From Stemphylium vesicarium (taxonomy: Eukaryota > Ascomycota > Dothideomycetes > Pleosporales > Pleosporaceae), in assembly GCA_004380135.1 (NCBI GenBank), contig QXCR01000015.1, forward strand, positions 186,001 to 250,000: a stretch of 64,000 bases of DNA, given 5' to 3'. This document shows, in pieces, positions 1 to 11,700 of the stretch. Both the position numbers and the translations under genes were made by a program. How positions within the stretch are numbered: position 1 is the stretch's first letter; each line of letters opens with the position of its first letter. Below the pieces are notes generated by a model, which saw only the letters and a list, made by a program, of their open reading frames with translations, was not told where the DNA came from and made no database searches.

Positions 1-1796
1 GAATCTCATTGTGATCGTTATGCGTAGGCAGCAATTGCCCCTGAGGCACGTGATCCGCGTCGAAGACCACGACGGTACTGTTGATGTTAGGGCACGGAGG
101 TGTGACGACAGCGACGCTATGGTCCGTGGCATGAATGCTGCCCTCGACGTGTATGAAGGTCGCCCGGAAATTGTCGGTCTGGACGATGTAGGGAGCACCA
201 CGTCTACAATGGATTAGAACCTTTCCAAAATGCCGGATCTGGAGAGAACTTACTCATAGGTCGCGAACTTGACACCGGGTATCTCCGCGTAGTACGATGT
301 GGCCATCTTGGGAGCGACTATCTCGGCCCCGTTCTCGGCGAATAGTCTCACACCGAAAGCATGGTCGTGATGGTGATGAGTGGGCTTGAAAGAAGGTTAG
401 TAAAAAGGCCATGGGTATGAAATCGAGGAATATCTGGTCTTACCCAAACTTGCGTCACTGGCTTCCCGATATTGATCCGAATCCACTCCATCAAGCTCCC
501 GTCCTGATCTGTCGGCGCATCCAAAACAACAACATAAGTGTCGGTCTCTAGCAGCATCTGTCGATACAAAGAAACACCAGGCAGTCGTACCACCCAGACT
601 CCGGGCATATCCTGGTAAGGTTGCTGCGCATCCCACTCATCCACGGTCCGGTTGAAGCGACCGGCCCAGAGGAAAGTCGCCGCCTTTTCACCGATATACG
701 CAGTCATTGCGGGATCGACTAGAGGTACGTGGAGCTCCTGACGCACCCCGGGTATGTCGAAGAATGTAGTGTCGACGTCGATGTTTGCAGTCACGTTTGA
801 TGCAAGGAAATCGGTGATGATTCGCTCGTTATTGTACATGACCTTGAAATGGCGGGGTGCCATGATGCCGCTCACAGAGACATAGTCGTATATCCTAAGG
901 TCATTGGTGGAACGGCCGTAGAATGGGTGGTCTTCGTAAGTGCGGATGGCGAAGGGAAGGTACGTATCAGGGTTGAGCAGAATCGACATGTTCAATGAGC
1001 GATCGAACACTATCTGGCAGTCAGATTCTGCAAATGAGCACAAGCAATCAGGGAAACTGACCTGCGGGTAGTTCCATGTCACCTTCAATGGGCTCGTAGG
1101 TGAGAGTGTAGTTATCTTCTGCGTGTACCTATGAGGAAAAAAGGCGTTAGTTTTTAGCTAACTCTGCTAGATTTGAAGATTCATACCCTGTTCAGTAGCA
1201 TCGGATTCCATTTGTAGCCGTCGGTAATCATGTTTGCAGCAAGATATCCTAGATTACTTTAGTACGGCTCATGCAGTGTGATGGGGCGCAATACCATCTA
1301 CATAACCTTCGGGAGGCGCCGATGGATCAAACAAGTTATAGCTGCCCCTAGTAATGGCAGCCGCGGCCGCTTCGCCATCCCGCACGACCATGGAATAGTC
1401 CATAGGCTCGAGCTCCGGTCTGCCGAAATACCAAATGGCTTGGGTACGTAAGCGCAGTCTACAAATATCGATTGTGCTGGCAAACTTACTCCCGAGTCCA
1501 GCAACCTTATCGACTCGCTGCAAAAGACTGGATGCCTCATACGAATACGTAATGTCCATGCTTCCATACGGCACAACGGTGCAGTCCATAGTGTCCAAAG
1601 CGATACATGTGCCGATTGACTTGGTTCGGAGCTGGGTGCCGCTGATCCTGAGATTCCGAACTTCAGTCATGTTGGAGCGAATGCCTATAGCTGCCATCGA
1701 ACGCTCCATGATGTCCGCAGGTATCTCGCCCTTCTGGAGAGCGGCAGAGACCAGGCTTCCCATCAGCAGAGCTGACAGAAGTCGGTTAACAGCCAT
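1..1796 (-). CDS. Secreted metallo-beta-lactamase-fold hydrolase (partial, 3' part beyond window)
   Basis: The start ATG at 1796 opens a hydrophobic signal peptide (MAVNRLLSALLMGSLVSAA). The zinc-binding signature THHHHDHAFG of the metallo-beta-lactamase fold lies at about 355-384 on the minus strand. This family binds one or two metals and hydrolyses varied substrates, and nothing here fixes the substrate. I place introns at 1489-1439, 1306-1249, 1186-1129, 443-385 and 253-204, all 50-59 bp and frame-restoring. One more is needed near 1085-1030, either a 34-bp intron with a GTCAGT donor or a 55-bp one with a GTGACA donor. The reading frame is still open at base 1, so the C-terminus is missing. 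The fold call is firm; the exact splice sites are less so. Confidence 0.75.
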
Positions 1797-2540
1797 TGTG
1801 TCGCGAGGTTGATGATTTGGAAAAAGGTATCAACTCGGTGTATTGAAGTGTCTAAAAATGCGAAAGAAAGAGCGAAGCAGAAGTGAGTGGATGGTTCTTC
1901 TCATGTTCCACACACTATTCTTCATGTACACGACGACCCTATGGTCATAGCAACTATGGAGCTCGGCCTTCGGTGTCGCAACTTCGTAGACTGCGATCAC
2001 CGAAGTAACTTTAACTTTGATCAAGGTAAGCGTACAACTATCATTGCGAGGCTGTGACACATCGTCAGTTTAGCATTGTCAGCGTCGTTGGGGCTGCGCG
2101 TTGCTGCTAGAGGTCCTGGCTGATGTACGAACACCCAGTCTGGATTACAAAGACAGCCTTTTCGTCCGTTGAAATATTCCACGGAGCCCGGGTATCAATT
2201 CAGACCGCAATAAAGAAGCTTATTCTAATTTCGTAGGCGTCTTGGAAGGTGCATTCAAGTTAAGGTGTTAACCGCAGAAGCTCCTAGCGGGAGGTTATCC
2301 CTAAGACGCTAACGGAACGGGTCGTCATGTCTGGCCCGTGATCCGTAGTCGCGGCTCCAGATTTGCAGTCATGCTTGATGATTCGAGAAGTTACCGACGG
2401 CATGCGGCATCGCCGGCATGTCGCCCTCGAACCAGTGGGTGTCGGAGATAATTCACTGGCTGGTGTTAAGACCAAAAGCGCTCATGTGGTGTCATGACTA
2501 GGTACCTTCACAACACTATTGCAACCTGATATTCATTATC
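1797..2540. other. Intergenic, shared divergent upstream region
   Basis: About 740 bp between the start of the metallo-beta-lactamase-like gene (minus) and the DUF924 gene (plus). I see no supported gene, tRNA or repeat here. It must hold both promoters, but I could not identify a convincing TATA box. Confidence 0.5.
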
Positions 2541-3440
2541 ATGATGTTTCAGTCTCTTAGCGACGCACTGTCCCACGAATTCCTCAATTCCATCACCGAC
2601 TTCTGGTTCCGTCACCTCGAAAACGACGATCACTTCATTGCCCTGGATGTCGGAGACGCCACGACCTGGTTTTCCAAGGATGACGCCTACGATCGAGAAT
2701 GCACGTGAGTGTCAACACAAACTCAGACTTTTAGACTTCGGCCCTCAGCTTACATTGGTATCGCAGCGCAAAGTTTGGTACACAGCTCAAACTCATTCGA
2801 TCAACTCGATCGAGCGGAGCGGATGTTTTGAGTGCCGCGAAGCCATCGACGCCTTTGCACTGGATAACGATCATCATCCTCCTCGATCAGCTCCCGAGGA
2901 ACTGCTTCAGGGGATCGGAAATGTGGAACGCGTACAACATTTTCGACAAACTAGCCCTAGACGTTGCTCTTCAAGCAATCGAACAGGGCATTCCTAGAGA
3001 TCCCAGAGTGCGATTCTTCCTAGCATATTTGTTCTGGTTTACATACCCTTGGAGCATTCGGAAGTGATGGAAATACAAGATATGCTGACTAGAGAACACG
3101 ACAACATGTTTGGCAACTTTGAATCGCTCATGGAAGGAAATATAGATAGTTGGAACGAAGAGTTTGCGCATTGTCGGGACGTACTTGTGAGACGGAGAGA
3201 GAGCTATGAGGGCTTTGAGGGCTTCAAGGGCACGATTCGCAGTATCTGTGACGATCACAAGTCACAAGTCCGGAGATTTGTTCGTTTCCCACATCGCAAC
3301 GAGCCGTTAAGGCGAACTTCCACCGAAGAAGAGGCGAGGTTTCTGCAAAGGGCGAGGTGAGTGTATTGGACTATATATGCTACATGCTTCCGAATTATCG
3401 TCACTTGATATATTCTCTTGAACAAAGCGAGTCGGACTAG
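2541..3440 (+). pseudogene. DUF924-family protein with a frameshifting 14-nt insertion
   Basis: The product begins MMFQSLSDALSHEFLNSI and matches DUF924, an alpha-helical family of unknown role found in bacteria and fungi. Its hallmarks are present in order: FWFRHLENDDHF, ILLDQLPRN, a middle helix DKLALDVALQAIEQG, then PLEHSE. Introns are 2705-2766 and 3357-3427. Between RVRFF and VYIPLEHSE an extra 14 nt (CTAGCATATTTGTT, about 3020-3033) shifts the frame and would end the protein at 3067. Without those 14 nt the three exons add up to 753 nt, exactly 251 codons, and the domain reads through. The rest of the gene is well preserved, so the lesion looks recent, or it is a sequence error. Its stop overlaps that of the convergent TPR gene. 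Confidence 0.7.
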
Positions 3441-5170
3441 CAGCAAGATGCGCCACTCGATTTCTTTTCCGCTCCATCGCTGTTATTGCCGTGGCTCTTC
3501 CCCTCGACGGCTGTTCGTCGGCAAAAACACGATGCTTTAATATCGATATCGGCGGCAGCCACCGCGATGTCGCGTTGGAGCTTGAGCTTCTTGGCGTCCT
3601 CCTGTTTCCCGTTCCGGATCAGACATTCATACAAACCATGCAAGCCCCAGACATTGTTGATGCGCGCCTTCCGTCGGGGCAGTTTATCGCTGAAACCCAG
3701 ATCCTCCCAGTAGAGACTCTCTGCTTCTTCAGAATGACCCTGTTCAAGAAGGAGCGCGCCCAATGCGTGTCGCACTGGTTGCATCCAGAGTGGGGGGTCG
3801 GCGTACCCGACTTTGTCTTCAAGCTCGATGCCGCGGCGTAAAGCCGAGAAGGCGTGGGAAAAGTTACCTACCCGATACTCCAACTCGCCTTCGAGCATAG
3901 CTGAAGCAACAGCTAAGACAGAATCTGCCTGCGATGATGGGCTGTACATCCGGTCTTCGGGAACAGACCTACGAGTCTCCTCGAAATCGTCTCGGGCGTG
4001 ACGGGCTTCTTCGATCCGTCCAAGTACAGCAAGTGCGATTGCCCTTGCATACTTGAGAGTGGCGACAAACACGCAGAGTAAATCAGGGTCTGCAGGCATC
4101 TTAAGCTGAAGGATCTCATCCCAACGTCCAAATCGAATCAGCGCATGGGGTAGTGTAACCAACTGCCATTCAGTCCAGTCTACCATACGAGGTGTTTTGA
4201 TCGACATGAACTCCAACGTGAGGATTTCTGGTAAACGTCTTGCAGCCCAGAGAGCGTCTGAGCTTCGTCCCGCCATCATCGCTGAGTATGCCATAGCATG
4301 CACATTATGTGATCGATATGCGCTGTACAAGAGAGAAGACGAATTCTCTTGTGCGAAGTATTTGTCGTCAGAAAGCACGGCGTTGAGATTCGAATCAATC
4401 GAGCGACGGTAATCTCCGCAGGCGGTATCGATATGAGTTGACATGTGTTGCATGTGGGAGCCATCCGGCACGATGCGCCGTAGTTGGTCGGCGGCGATCA
4501 AGGCCAACTCTGGGAACGGGGACATCTCCATCATGTGGATGTACAAGTGACAGATGCCGGGATGGCCACGGCCTTCAGGTCTTGCCAACCCCTTCTCTAG
4601 TGCCGCTCTTGCGTCATCAATGTCCTTGCTGGTGGTGTTTCCCGTGTCAAGATTCCAAAGCTGTCGTGGGCGAGTACACATGATTGCATCCGCAAACAAA
4701 GCGATCACATCAAGGTCATCGCCATGGGCTTCATACACCCTTCGCATAGCTTCCGCATAGGCGTAATCATACGGTGATAGGTCTTCAGGTATGGTGTCGG
4801 TGCTGCCCGGAAATCGGGTAATGAGTGCGTTCGCTAATGCTGTCTCCACGGGTGGAGCACCGGTATCGACCTCCTGAGCTTTCGCTAGACTGCGCAATAC
4901 CTTCTCGATGGAGGCTTTCCGGTCTTCTTGTGTGAACATTTTCCACGATTTGTTGTAGTTGGGGCCAATAGCATATGCGAGTCCCCAATAGGCCATTACA
5001 CATGTTTTGTCGTGGGAAACCGCTTGTTCGAAACATTGTATGGCCGCTTCGTGGTTGAATGAGTAACACCATACCAGGCCTCGACTGAAAGAATTTTGTG
5101 CCGTTGGAGATCTGGTGTCTACGACGCGACTATAACCCCCCAAGTCGTAGTGGGTGGCTTTCTCTGACAT
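3437..5170 (-). CDS. Tetratricopeptide-repeat protein, 577 aa, intronless
   Basis: A single uninterrupted frame starts at MSEKATHYDLGGYSRVV. Residues around 25-70 form a clear TPR-type helix pair (FSRGLVWCYSFNHEAAIQCF followed by AYWGLAYAIGPNYN), and further helical pairs recur through about residue 520. This arrangement resembles a conserved group of TPR proteins in ascomycetes and bacteria of unknown function; TPRs act as protein-binding scaffolds. The C-terminal tail after about residue 545 is polar and ends KKSSGASCC. Paired terminal cysteines resemble the geranylgeranylated ends of Rab GTPases, but that is only a resemblance here. The stop codon shares the CTAG palindrome at 3437-3440 with the convergent DUF924 gene, so the two transcripts must overlap. 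Confidence 0.8.
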   Translation of the reverse strand: MSEKATHYDLGGYSRVVDTRSPTAQNSFSRGLVWCYSFNHEAAIQCFEQAVSHDKTCVMAYWGLAYAIGPNYNKSWKMFTQEDRKASIEKVLRSLAKAQEVDTGAPPVETALANALITRFPGSTDTIPEDLSPYDYAYAEAMRRVYEAHGDDLDVIALFADAIMCTRPRQLWNLDTGNTTSKDIDDARAALEKGLARPEGRGHPGICHLYIHMMEMSPFPELALIAADQLRRIVPDGSHMQHMSTHIDTACGDYRRSIDSNLNAVLSDDKYFAQENSSSLLYSAYRSHNVHAMAYSAMMAGRSSDALWAARRLPEILTLEFMSIKTPRMVDWTEWQLVTLPHALIRFGRWDEILQLKMPADPDLLCVFVATLKYARAIALAVLGRIEEARHARDDFEETRRSVPEDRMYSPSSQADSVLAVASAMLEGELEYRVGNFSHAFSALRRGIELEDKVGYADPPLWMQPVRHALGALLLEQGHSEEAESLYWEDLGFSDKLPRRKARINNVWGLHGLYECLIRNGKQEDAKKLKLQRDIAVAAADIDIKASCFCRRTAVEGKSHGNNSDGAEKKSSGASCC

Positions 5171-6230
5171 GAGTCCGTTCCTATGACGATTAGCCGGTGG
5201 AATAGATTCAGTGTAGCAAGATCATACTCCATATTGTACCAAGATGCCTATACTGCTTCACTGGCTGTACAATCGATTTCGTGGATGGGGTGCTAGTCGG
5301 TATGCCTTCGGTCAAACATGGTACGGCTGAGCGTTCCAATCAAGGTGCGCGGATAGCTAGCAAAAATCCTGATTTATCGTGATAGAGCGACTCCATGTGG
5401 TTGTTGCTTGGCAACGCGCTTTGTGAAGGAAGATTAGCATCGGCATCCCACCGGCCCATCGGTATCCCTCCGCGCTAGCGACCCGTGATTGACAAATTTA
5501 CGCATAAGTTGCCAATGCACAAGCGCAGCGGAGTTCCATGTTCTGCTACTTGGCGCGATCAGTCAGCAGACTCCCCGTGTCGGACGAAAATCGATGTCTG
5601 CGGATGACAAAACCTTATCCAGCAGTGGCAATGTAGCTGACACGAACTACATGGATATGATGAGTTTGACAACCACTAAACAAGTCTTGCCATTGGGTAC
5701 TTACTAATGTTTCCACCTCTCCAGCCGCTCGCCCTATGGAAACGGGCCTACTGCGTGTGGTATTGGCGTAGAGCGCTGTGCTGTGATGTTGTACGAGTAA
5801 AAAGAGAAAGCGTACATGTATGTGTAAGAAAGGTTGGTAATTACTAGTCCGCCAAGCGCCTACTTGCCGATATTTTAGACTGCCGATGCGTAACTAGGCC
5901 GGAGCGGCCCCTTGGAGATCCACCGCTCCGCTCGCGACATACACGTGATGGTTGCCGCCCGCCTTGCGATACGTCACGAATGCTCGTGAAGGTTCATAGA
6001 TGAGGGCTGAAAAGTTGACCATGTACCAAGGCGGACCAAAGGCGGCGATCGATGCTTTGCAGCTGTAGTTCGTTGAGTTGATATAAAACCTCTTTGCCAG
6101 GGCTCGCTTTTCTTCATCAAGCTGCCTTTCCCACAAGATTTCCACAGATAGTCTTTGTTAATACACACAGCTTACTGTCAATCCACGTTTTCGCTGCTCG
6201 CCAATTGTACTCGATCAACTCATTCGCGAT
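5171..6230. other. Intergenic, divergent promoter region
   Basis: About 1.06 kb between the TPR gene (minus) and the NmrA-like gene (plus). Short open frames occur, including an 83-codon minus-strand frame at 5894-6145 without an ATG, but none shows a recognisable domain. The only signal I could pick out is the TATA-like box listed separately. Confidence 0.45.
6082..6088 (+). promoter_or_regulatory. TATA-like box upstream of the NmrA-like gene
   Basis: TATAAAA lies about 143 bp upstream of the ATG at 6231 on the same strand, a reasonable distance for a fungal core promoter. No other core element was evident. Confidence 0.35.
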
Positions 6231-7182
6231 ATGAGCCAAACCATTACGAGCGTTGCGCTTGCTGGTGTAAGTTCATTTGGGCAACATGCAATCACCTGCT
6301 AAGAATATTCAGGCGACCGGTAGCCTTGGTTCCAAACTATTGCCCGCTCTCCTTGATGCCAAATTCAAAGTCACCGTCATTGCGCGAAAGGAGGGCCAGC
6401 AGTTTCCTTCCGGCGTAGCCGTGAAGGTTGTCGATACCGGCTCAGTGGCAGCTATTGCGGGCGCTTTGCACGGTCACGATGCTCTTGTCGACGCGACATC
6501 TGGCCCAGACCCTTCTCTTCAGGGACGATTCATTGAGGCGGCAATTGAATCTGGGATTTACCGCATCGTTATGAACGAGTTCAGTGCCGATCCCCAAGAT
6601 GCCAAAGCTCAGAGTCCGCTTGTATTCCACGGAAAGAGCAATGCTTTTGAGCAGATTAAGAAAGCGGCTGCCGAAGGAAAGATCACTTACACAACCATCT
6701 CCAATTCGGCTTTCCTGGATTGGAACTTGCGAACTGGCTTCATCAACATTGATATTTTTAACAAAAAGGTCCAGTATATGAACGATGGCATGCGTCCTTT
6801 CCCTTGGACTATGCTGTCTTCCGTTGGAACTGCCGTTGCCAACGTGCTAAAAAAGGCCGAGCAAACGAAAAACCGCTCGTTCTACATCTCGAACATTATC
6901 AAGAGCCAAAAGCAAATGGTGGATCTGGCCAAGGAAAGTTTAGGGGGCGAGGGCTGGGAGGAGACACAGCAGGACATGGACGAAAAGCTGAAGAATGCGA
7001 CTGCTGATATGATGGCCGGCAAAGTCGATATGCAGGTCATAGGGGATATGATCCGCTGGTCTGTTTCAGCATGCCCCGCGACGCGTTGGGAGCAGACAAA
7101 GGACAACGAACTCTTGGGGGTGAAGAGCATGACGGACGATGAAGTGTGCAATCTGATTCGGGACATTGCTACCCAGGCTTAG
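6231..7182 (+). CDS. NmrA-like / isoflavone-reductase-like NAD(P)-binding protein
   Basis: Exon 1 (6231-6266) gives MSQTITSVALAG, and exon 2 (6313-7182) continues ATGSLGSKLLPALLDAKF, which together build an N-terminal Rossmann GxxGxxG dinucleotide-binding loop. The intron is 46 bp with a GTAAGT donor. The 301-aa protein has the length and layout of the NmrA/isoflavone-reductase group of atypical short-chain dehydrogenases. Members either reduce small aromatic substrates or sense the NADP/NAD ratio, as NmrA does in nitrogen control. The Tyr-x-x-x-Lys pair of classical SDRs is not obvious, as expected for this group. The substrate cannot be told from the sequence. Confidence 0.85.
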
Positions 7183-8756
7183 CATACTGTATCTTTCGCT
7201 TGCATCGTATTTCTTAATTGCAATGTTCGTTCCTGGAAATTACGATGCGTCTGCAAATGTTTCGTACATGCGAGGCCCGGATGGCCGGCCGATCTCGGTA
7301 TCTTCCGCCCCATCAGAGCCGTGCACAATGGGAGGATTCCCCGCTGAGGCTGACAGTGGACCAAATGGAGCCGACTTTCGAGGATCGAGATAAATGTGCC
7401 GTCTTATGCCCGATCTGGTCGAATATCGATACAATTAGGGTTTGAAAGCATTTTTCGCACTCCTCGTATTCAAATCACTTTCCGTGCCGTCGCAACACAA
7501 TCACTATAGTGGGAGTGTGCATAGCGCAAAGACGTGCGGGTTCTTTGCCAAGCTTTATTGAACACGTACGCCACGTCAAGGGCTGCAGGAACGCCTGGGC
7601 CAAGTCAGATACACCGCACTCGGTGCTTTACTGGGGCGGTCTTACACTAGGTTTTGCAATGATCTCTTCATCAGACAAAGCTATTAGAAAACCATCAACA
7701 GTTTCCAAGACCGGGGCCTAGATGGGGTTGTGGTCAGAGGATAAATACATGTAAGCTTCCATAGAGGTGGCGTGTGGCGAAAGGAGAGTCTCTAGAACCG
7801 CCTAATCGCCGGCCCCCGGCCCCGTCTTTGCGCTGTCGGAGAATTGAATGCATGTCTCGGCGAGGTCGCTGTTGCCGATACAGAAGGGCAGTCACAGAGT
7901 CCACAGATGAGGGAAGCTAGGAATATGGTTGTCCAGACAATAGGCGACGGGGGTATGGGTGAAGATCGTGATCTCGAAAAGAAGTTCCGAATGGACAATG
8001 CCCGACTACCCAGTCGCACAACCTCTGTAAAGAGGAGATTGTCTAAACACGGGAGCTAGCGAGGAGATGATCAGGGTGCCTCGGATGCATGAAAAAGGCC
8101 CTTCAGGTGTTTTCTGGGAAAACTAGCGATGCTGGATTTCCTCGATACAGGCGCCAAGAGAAGGCGGGGGACGCATCCCTGCAGTGAATCATGGTACCTC
8201 TGCTTGCGGCTATGTCGGCAGCGCGGCACTACAGTAAGTCTAGCCAGCACGTACGTCTACGCCGGGCTGGGCTATAGCAGGCGCCATCCTTACACAGGGA
8301 ATGCATGCTAGCGAGGGCCGACCAGTTCGCCCGTTTGGCCTGTGGCTTCAATTTGGATTGCGACTTGGGGCGCTTTCCAGCCACCTGATCTGCTGACACT
8401 CCAGGACCACAGAACGTCGCGGGCACGTGTCTCGCGACTATCGGGAGAACGCGCGGGATGACTGCGGCCCTGCCTCAGATGTCGGTGTTAACTGCTCCAA
8501 CCAGGCTCATGAACGGCCGTTCAGCTTCAGCTGCGGTTAGCCCCGTTCAGAGGTTTGTCCGAAGACTGGCCGAAGGTTATTTCTTTTCAGGGTCTCGCTG
8601 GTCTAGATGGCCCCAGAAACACTCGTTTCGCCACCGACTAACTTGTTTGCTCCATGAACCACCCCATACTGTCTGCCGTGATCAGTAACGTTCCGGCACA
8701 TACGCACTCCAGCTACCACCCAACATTTCTTGTGTCGTCAATCAGTCGTCACAATA
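7183..8756. other. Intergenic, no supported gene
   Basis: About 1.57 kb between the NmrA-like gene and the hybrid histidine kinase. Only short open frames with no recognisable motif are present. It should contain the kinase promoter and 5' UTR. No repeat or RNA gene was seen. Confidence 0.45.
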
Positions 8757-11700
8757 ATGTCCCAGGAGTCGGATGCTGCCAAACACTTACACGAACCCCA
8801 TCTCTCTTTCCTCACCGAACCAACCGGAGATGCCGCCATTGACTCAGACCTGGAATACATACGCAATCTGAACTGGGCAGATACTGCTCCTGGACCTATT
8901 TCAACATGGCCGCGCGAATTATTGGTTCTTGTCAATCTTGCATTGCTGAGCCCACAACCGCAACTTTTTCTCTTAGGTCCCGACTCCATCATCTTGTATA
9001 ACACCGCTTATGGCCGTCTACTCCGCGATTGCCATCCGCTCTATCAGGGCAGGCCAGTCTCCCTCAATACAGCCTTGATAGCACAAGCGCCTGCAATATC
9101 AAGAATCACGAAGCGGGCCAAGGATAAATCTGAGGTGGCTAACGAAAATCATGTAACCTTCTTCTTTCCGCAGGATGGTCGCTTGGAAGAGGTCTTTCTG
9201 TCGGCCACCATGGTTCAATTACCATTATCCTTGGACGGATATCACGCGACAACATATAATACCACTAAAGAAGTACTACAAGTTCGTCGTGAACAGGCCT
9301 TGGAGGAGATTCGTCAAGCTACCAAGGATGCCACAAAACTACCTGCTCTTTGGACCGCGACTTTGAACGGCATAGCAAACGGAGATGGCGACATATCTTT
9401 TGCTGCCATATATTATGCAGATTCTAAGCTCGTGCGCGACAAGGATACAGATTTCGTTTCGAACAATGTCAGTACTGAAGACTTCTTTCTCGCTGGTACC
9501 GTCGGGTCCTTTTCGACACCGCTTCCATCCAAAATTAGACGTGGTGAGGAGCGACCATGGGCCAAGAAGATCTTCGGAGCTGTCGATTCGCACAATTCGG
9601 AGCTTCTTCAAGCGCATGACGGAACTTTGCCGCCAGAGATGTGCCGCGCATCCAGTACTCGATGCTATGGTGATGACAGTCATCAAGCAGTCATCCTGCC
9701 CAGCGTCATGGATAGGGCTTCGAGCGTCCACGCCGTCCTAGTCATAGGTCTGGCACCACGGAGACCCTATGATAGCTCCTATCAAGCATGGGTGCGAACA
9801 CTTCATTACAACTTTTGCAACACTGTGGCAGCTATCACTATGGTCGAAGCTAGGGTTCTCGCCAAGGAGAACGATCACAAGCGCATCGCAAAGGAGAAAG
9901 AGGTGTTTGCTAAGGAAGTGCATCTAAAGCAACAAGAAGCTGCGCTGGCAACTGGCAAGATGCGGCGGATGTTGGAGATCATGGAGGCAGCTAGGTTGGT
10001 CTTTCGCACGCCCCGAAGAGCAATGCTTACTTTGTCGCAACAGTGTTGGTGTCTTTGAATGCACTCTGTCAGGGAAGCTGACACAAACAAACGTAAGAAG
10101 AGTCGAACACAGCTGACCCGCACGTACTGATTACCAACAGGAAGCCTTCTGCAACCTTAGTGGCTGTTCCAAGGACCTGGAGGTGCAATACCATACAAAG
10201 CTCGTGGAGCTTTGCGAGCCAGAGGACATGGCTTTGTTAAAGTCCCACTGGCAAGCGCTGCTCGGCGGTCAACCTACCACCGTGTCCGTCAAGTTTCGAC
10301 CTCGCGGGCAGGAAAAGAAGTGGGTGCAAGTAGCCTGCGTTCCCGTCTTCGACAATTCGCTCAACGTTATGAGTATTACGGGATGTGTGACAGATATCGA
10401 TGCTCAGAAAAAGGTTGAACACGAGGCCATCGTCAATCGTGCTGTTGCTCTAGAACAACTTCATCTGAGCGAATCACGTCTGCTAAACCTCATTGAGAAT
10501 GCTCCTTTCGGCATCTTGATATTTGATCAAAACAGACAACCATCCTTTGTAAACAAGACCTGGTTTCAAATGACAGGCCACCCTTCAGTGCCAGTGCACG
10601 ATGTTGAGGTTCGCTCCATCATCTTTCCCGAAGACGTTCCGGAGTTTGATGCTCGCCTAGAAGACATCTCCCGGACTGGCAGGCCTGACGGTTTCCATAT
10701 CAGGCTGAATCGCTTGTGGCAGGGAGCTTCCGACCTGTCGAAACAGGCTTGGGTGCGTTTCACCGGCTTCCCAGAGATGGTCGGCAGCGATAGCTTCCAA
10801 ATCACGACAGTGATCACGGACATCAGCGACTTCAAATTCTCCGAGGCTTTGCAGCGGACAAGACTGGAAGAAGCTGTAGAAGCCAGGCGGCAGCAAGAAA
10901 ACTTTGTCGATATGACAAGTCACGAGGTATGAGCTTTCCACAGACTTCTGCTGAAGACATGAGCTAATGCAATGCAGATCCGAAACCCTCTGAGTGCGGT
11001 GATGCACTGCACGGACTCGCTAGCACACTCGCTTTCCGAAGTAAAGCTGTTGCTGGACCACATCAACTATCGGTCAACGTGCGACGGGGATACTGCCATC
11101 ACTATGAAGCGCCTTCAAGACTTCAACGGCAACATGGTCGACGCTGTCGAAACCATCATGTCCTGCACCATGCATCAGAAGCGAATCATCGACGACATCC
11201 TTTCGCTCTCGAAGCTCGACTCCAATCTCCTAGAGATATGCCCAACCACCTTCCAGGTGAAAAGTTTTCTCGGTCAGGTCGAGAGTACGTTCAAGCTTGA
11301 AGCGGCACAGGTCGGAGTTACGCTAGTAACAGTGCCGGACACGTCGCTAAGCCAGCTTGGGATTGACTGGATCGAGGCAGACCCAGGAAGGATCTTGCAG
11401 GTCCTCGTGAACCTCGTTGTCAACGCCATCAAGTTCACGAAAGACAGTCCCGAAAAGAGAAACGTCACCCTCCGTATCGGCGCTTCCACCTCGCCTCCGG
11501 TCGATGTTTTTGTGGACCTCACCATGGCGGCATCATCGTCTTCTGACCGGAAGAGTGATTCGACGCTAGGCTCGAAAACGACCGGCCAGGGTATTTACCT
11601 ATGGTGCAGTGTGAAGGACACGGGCTGCGGCATGGACACCGCCTCAATGGCACGCATCTTTTCTCGTTTTACCCAAGCATCGCCCAAAACCTACAGCAAG

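Noticed and set aside
5894..6145. 83-codon minus-strand open frame with plausible amino-acid composition
   Set aside because: No ATG, no recognisable domain, and it overlaps the promoter region of the NmrA-like gene.
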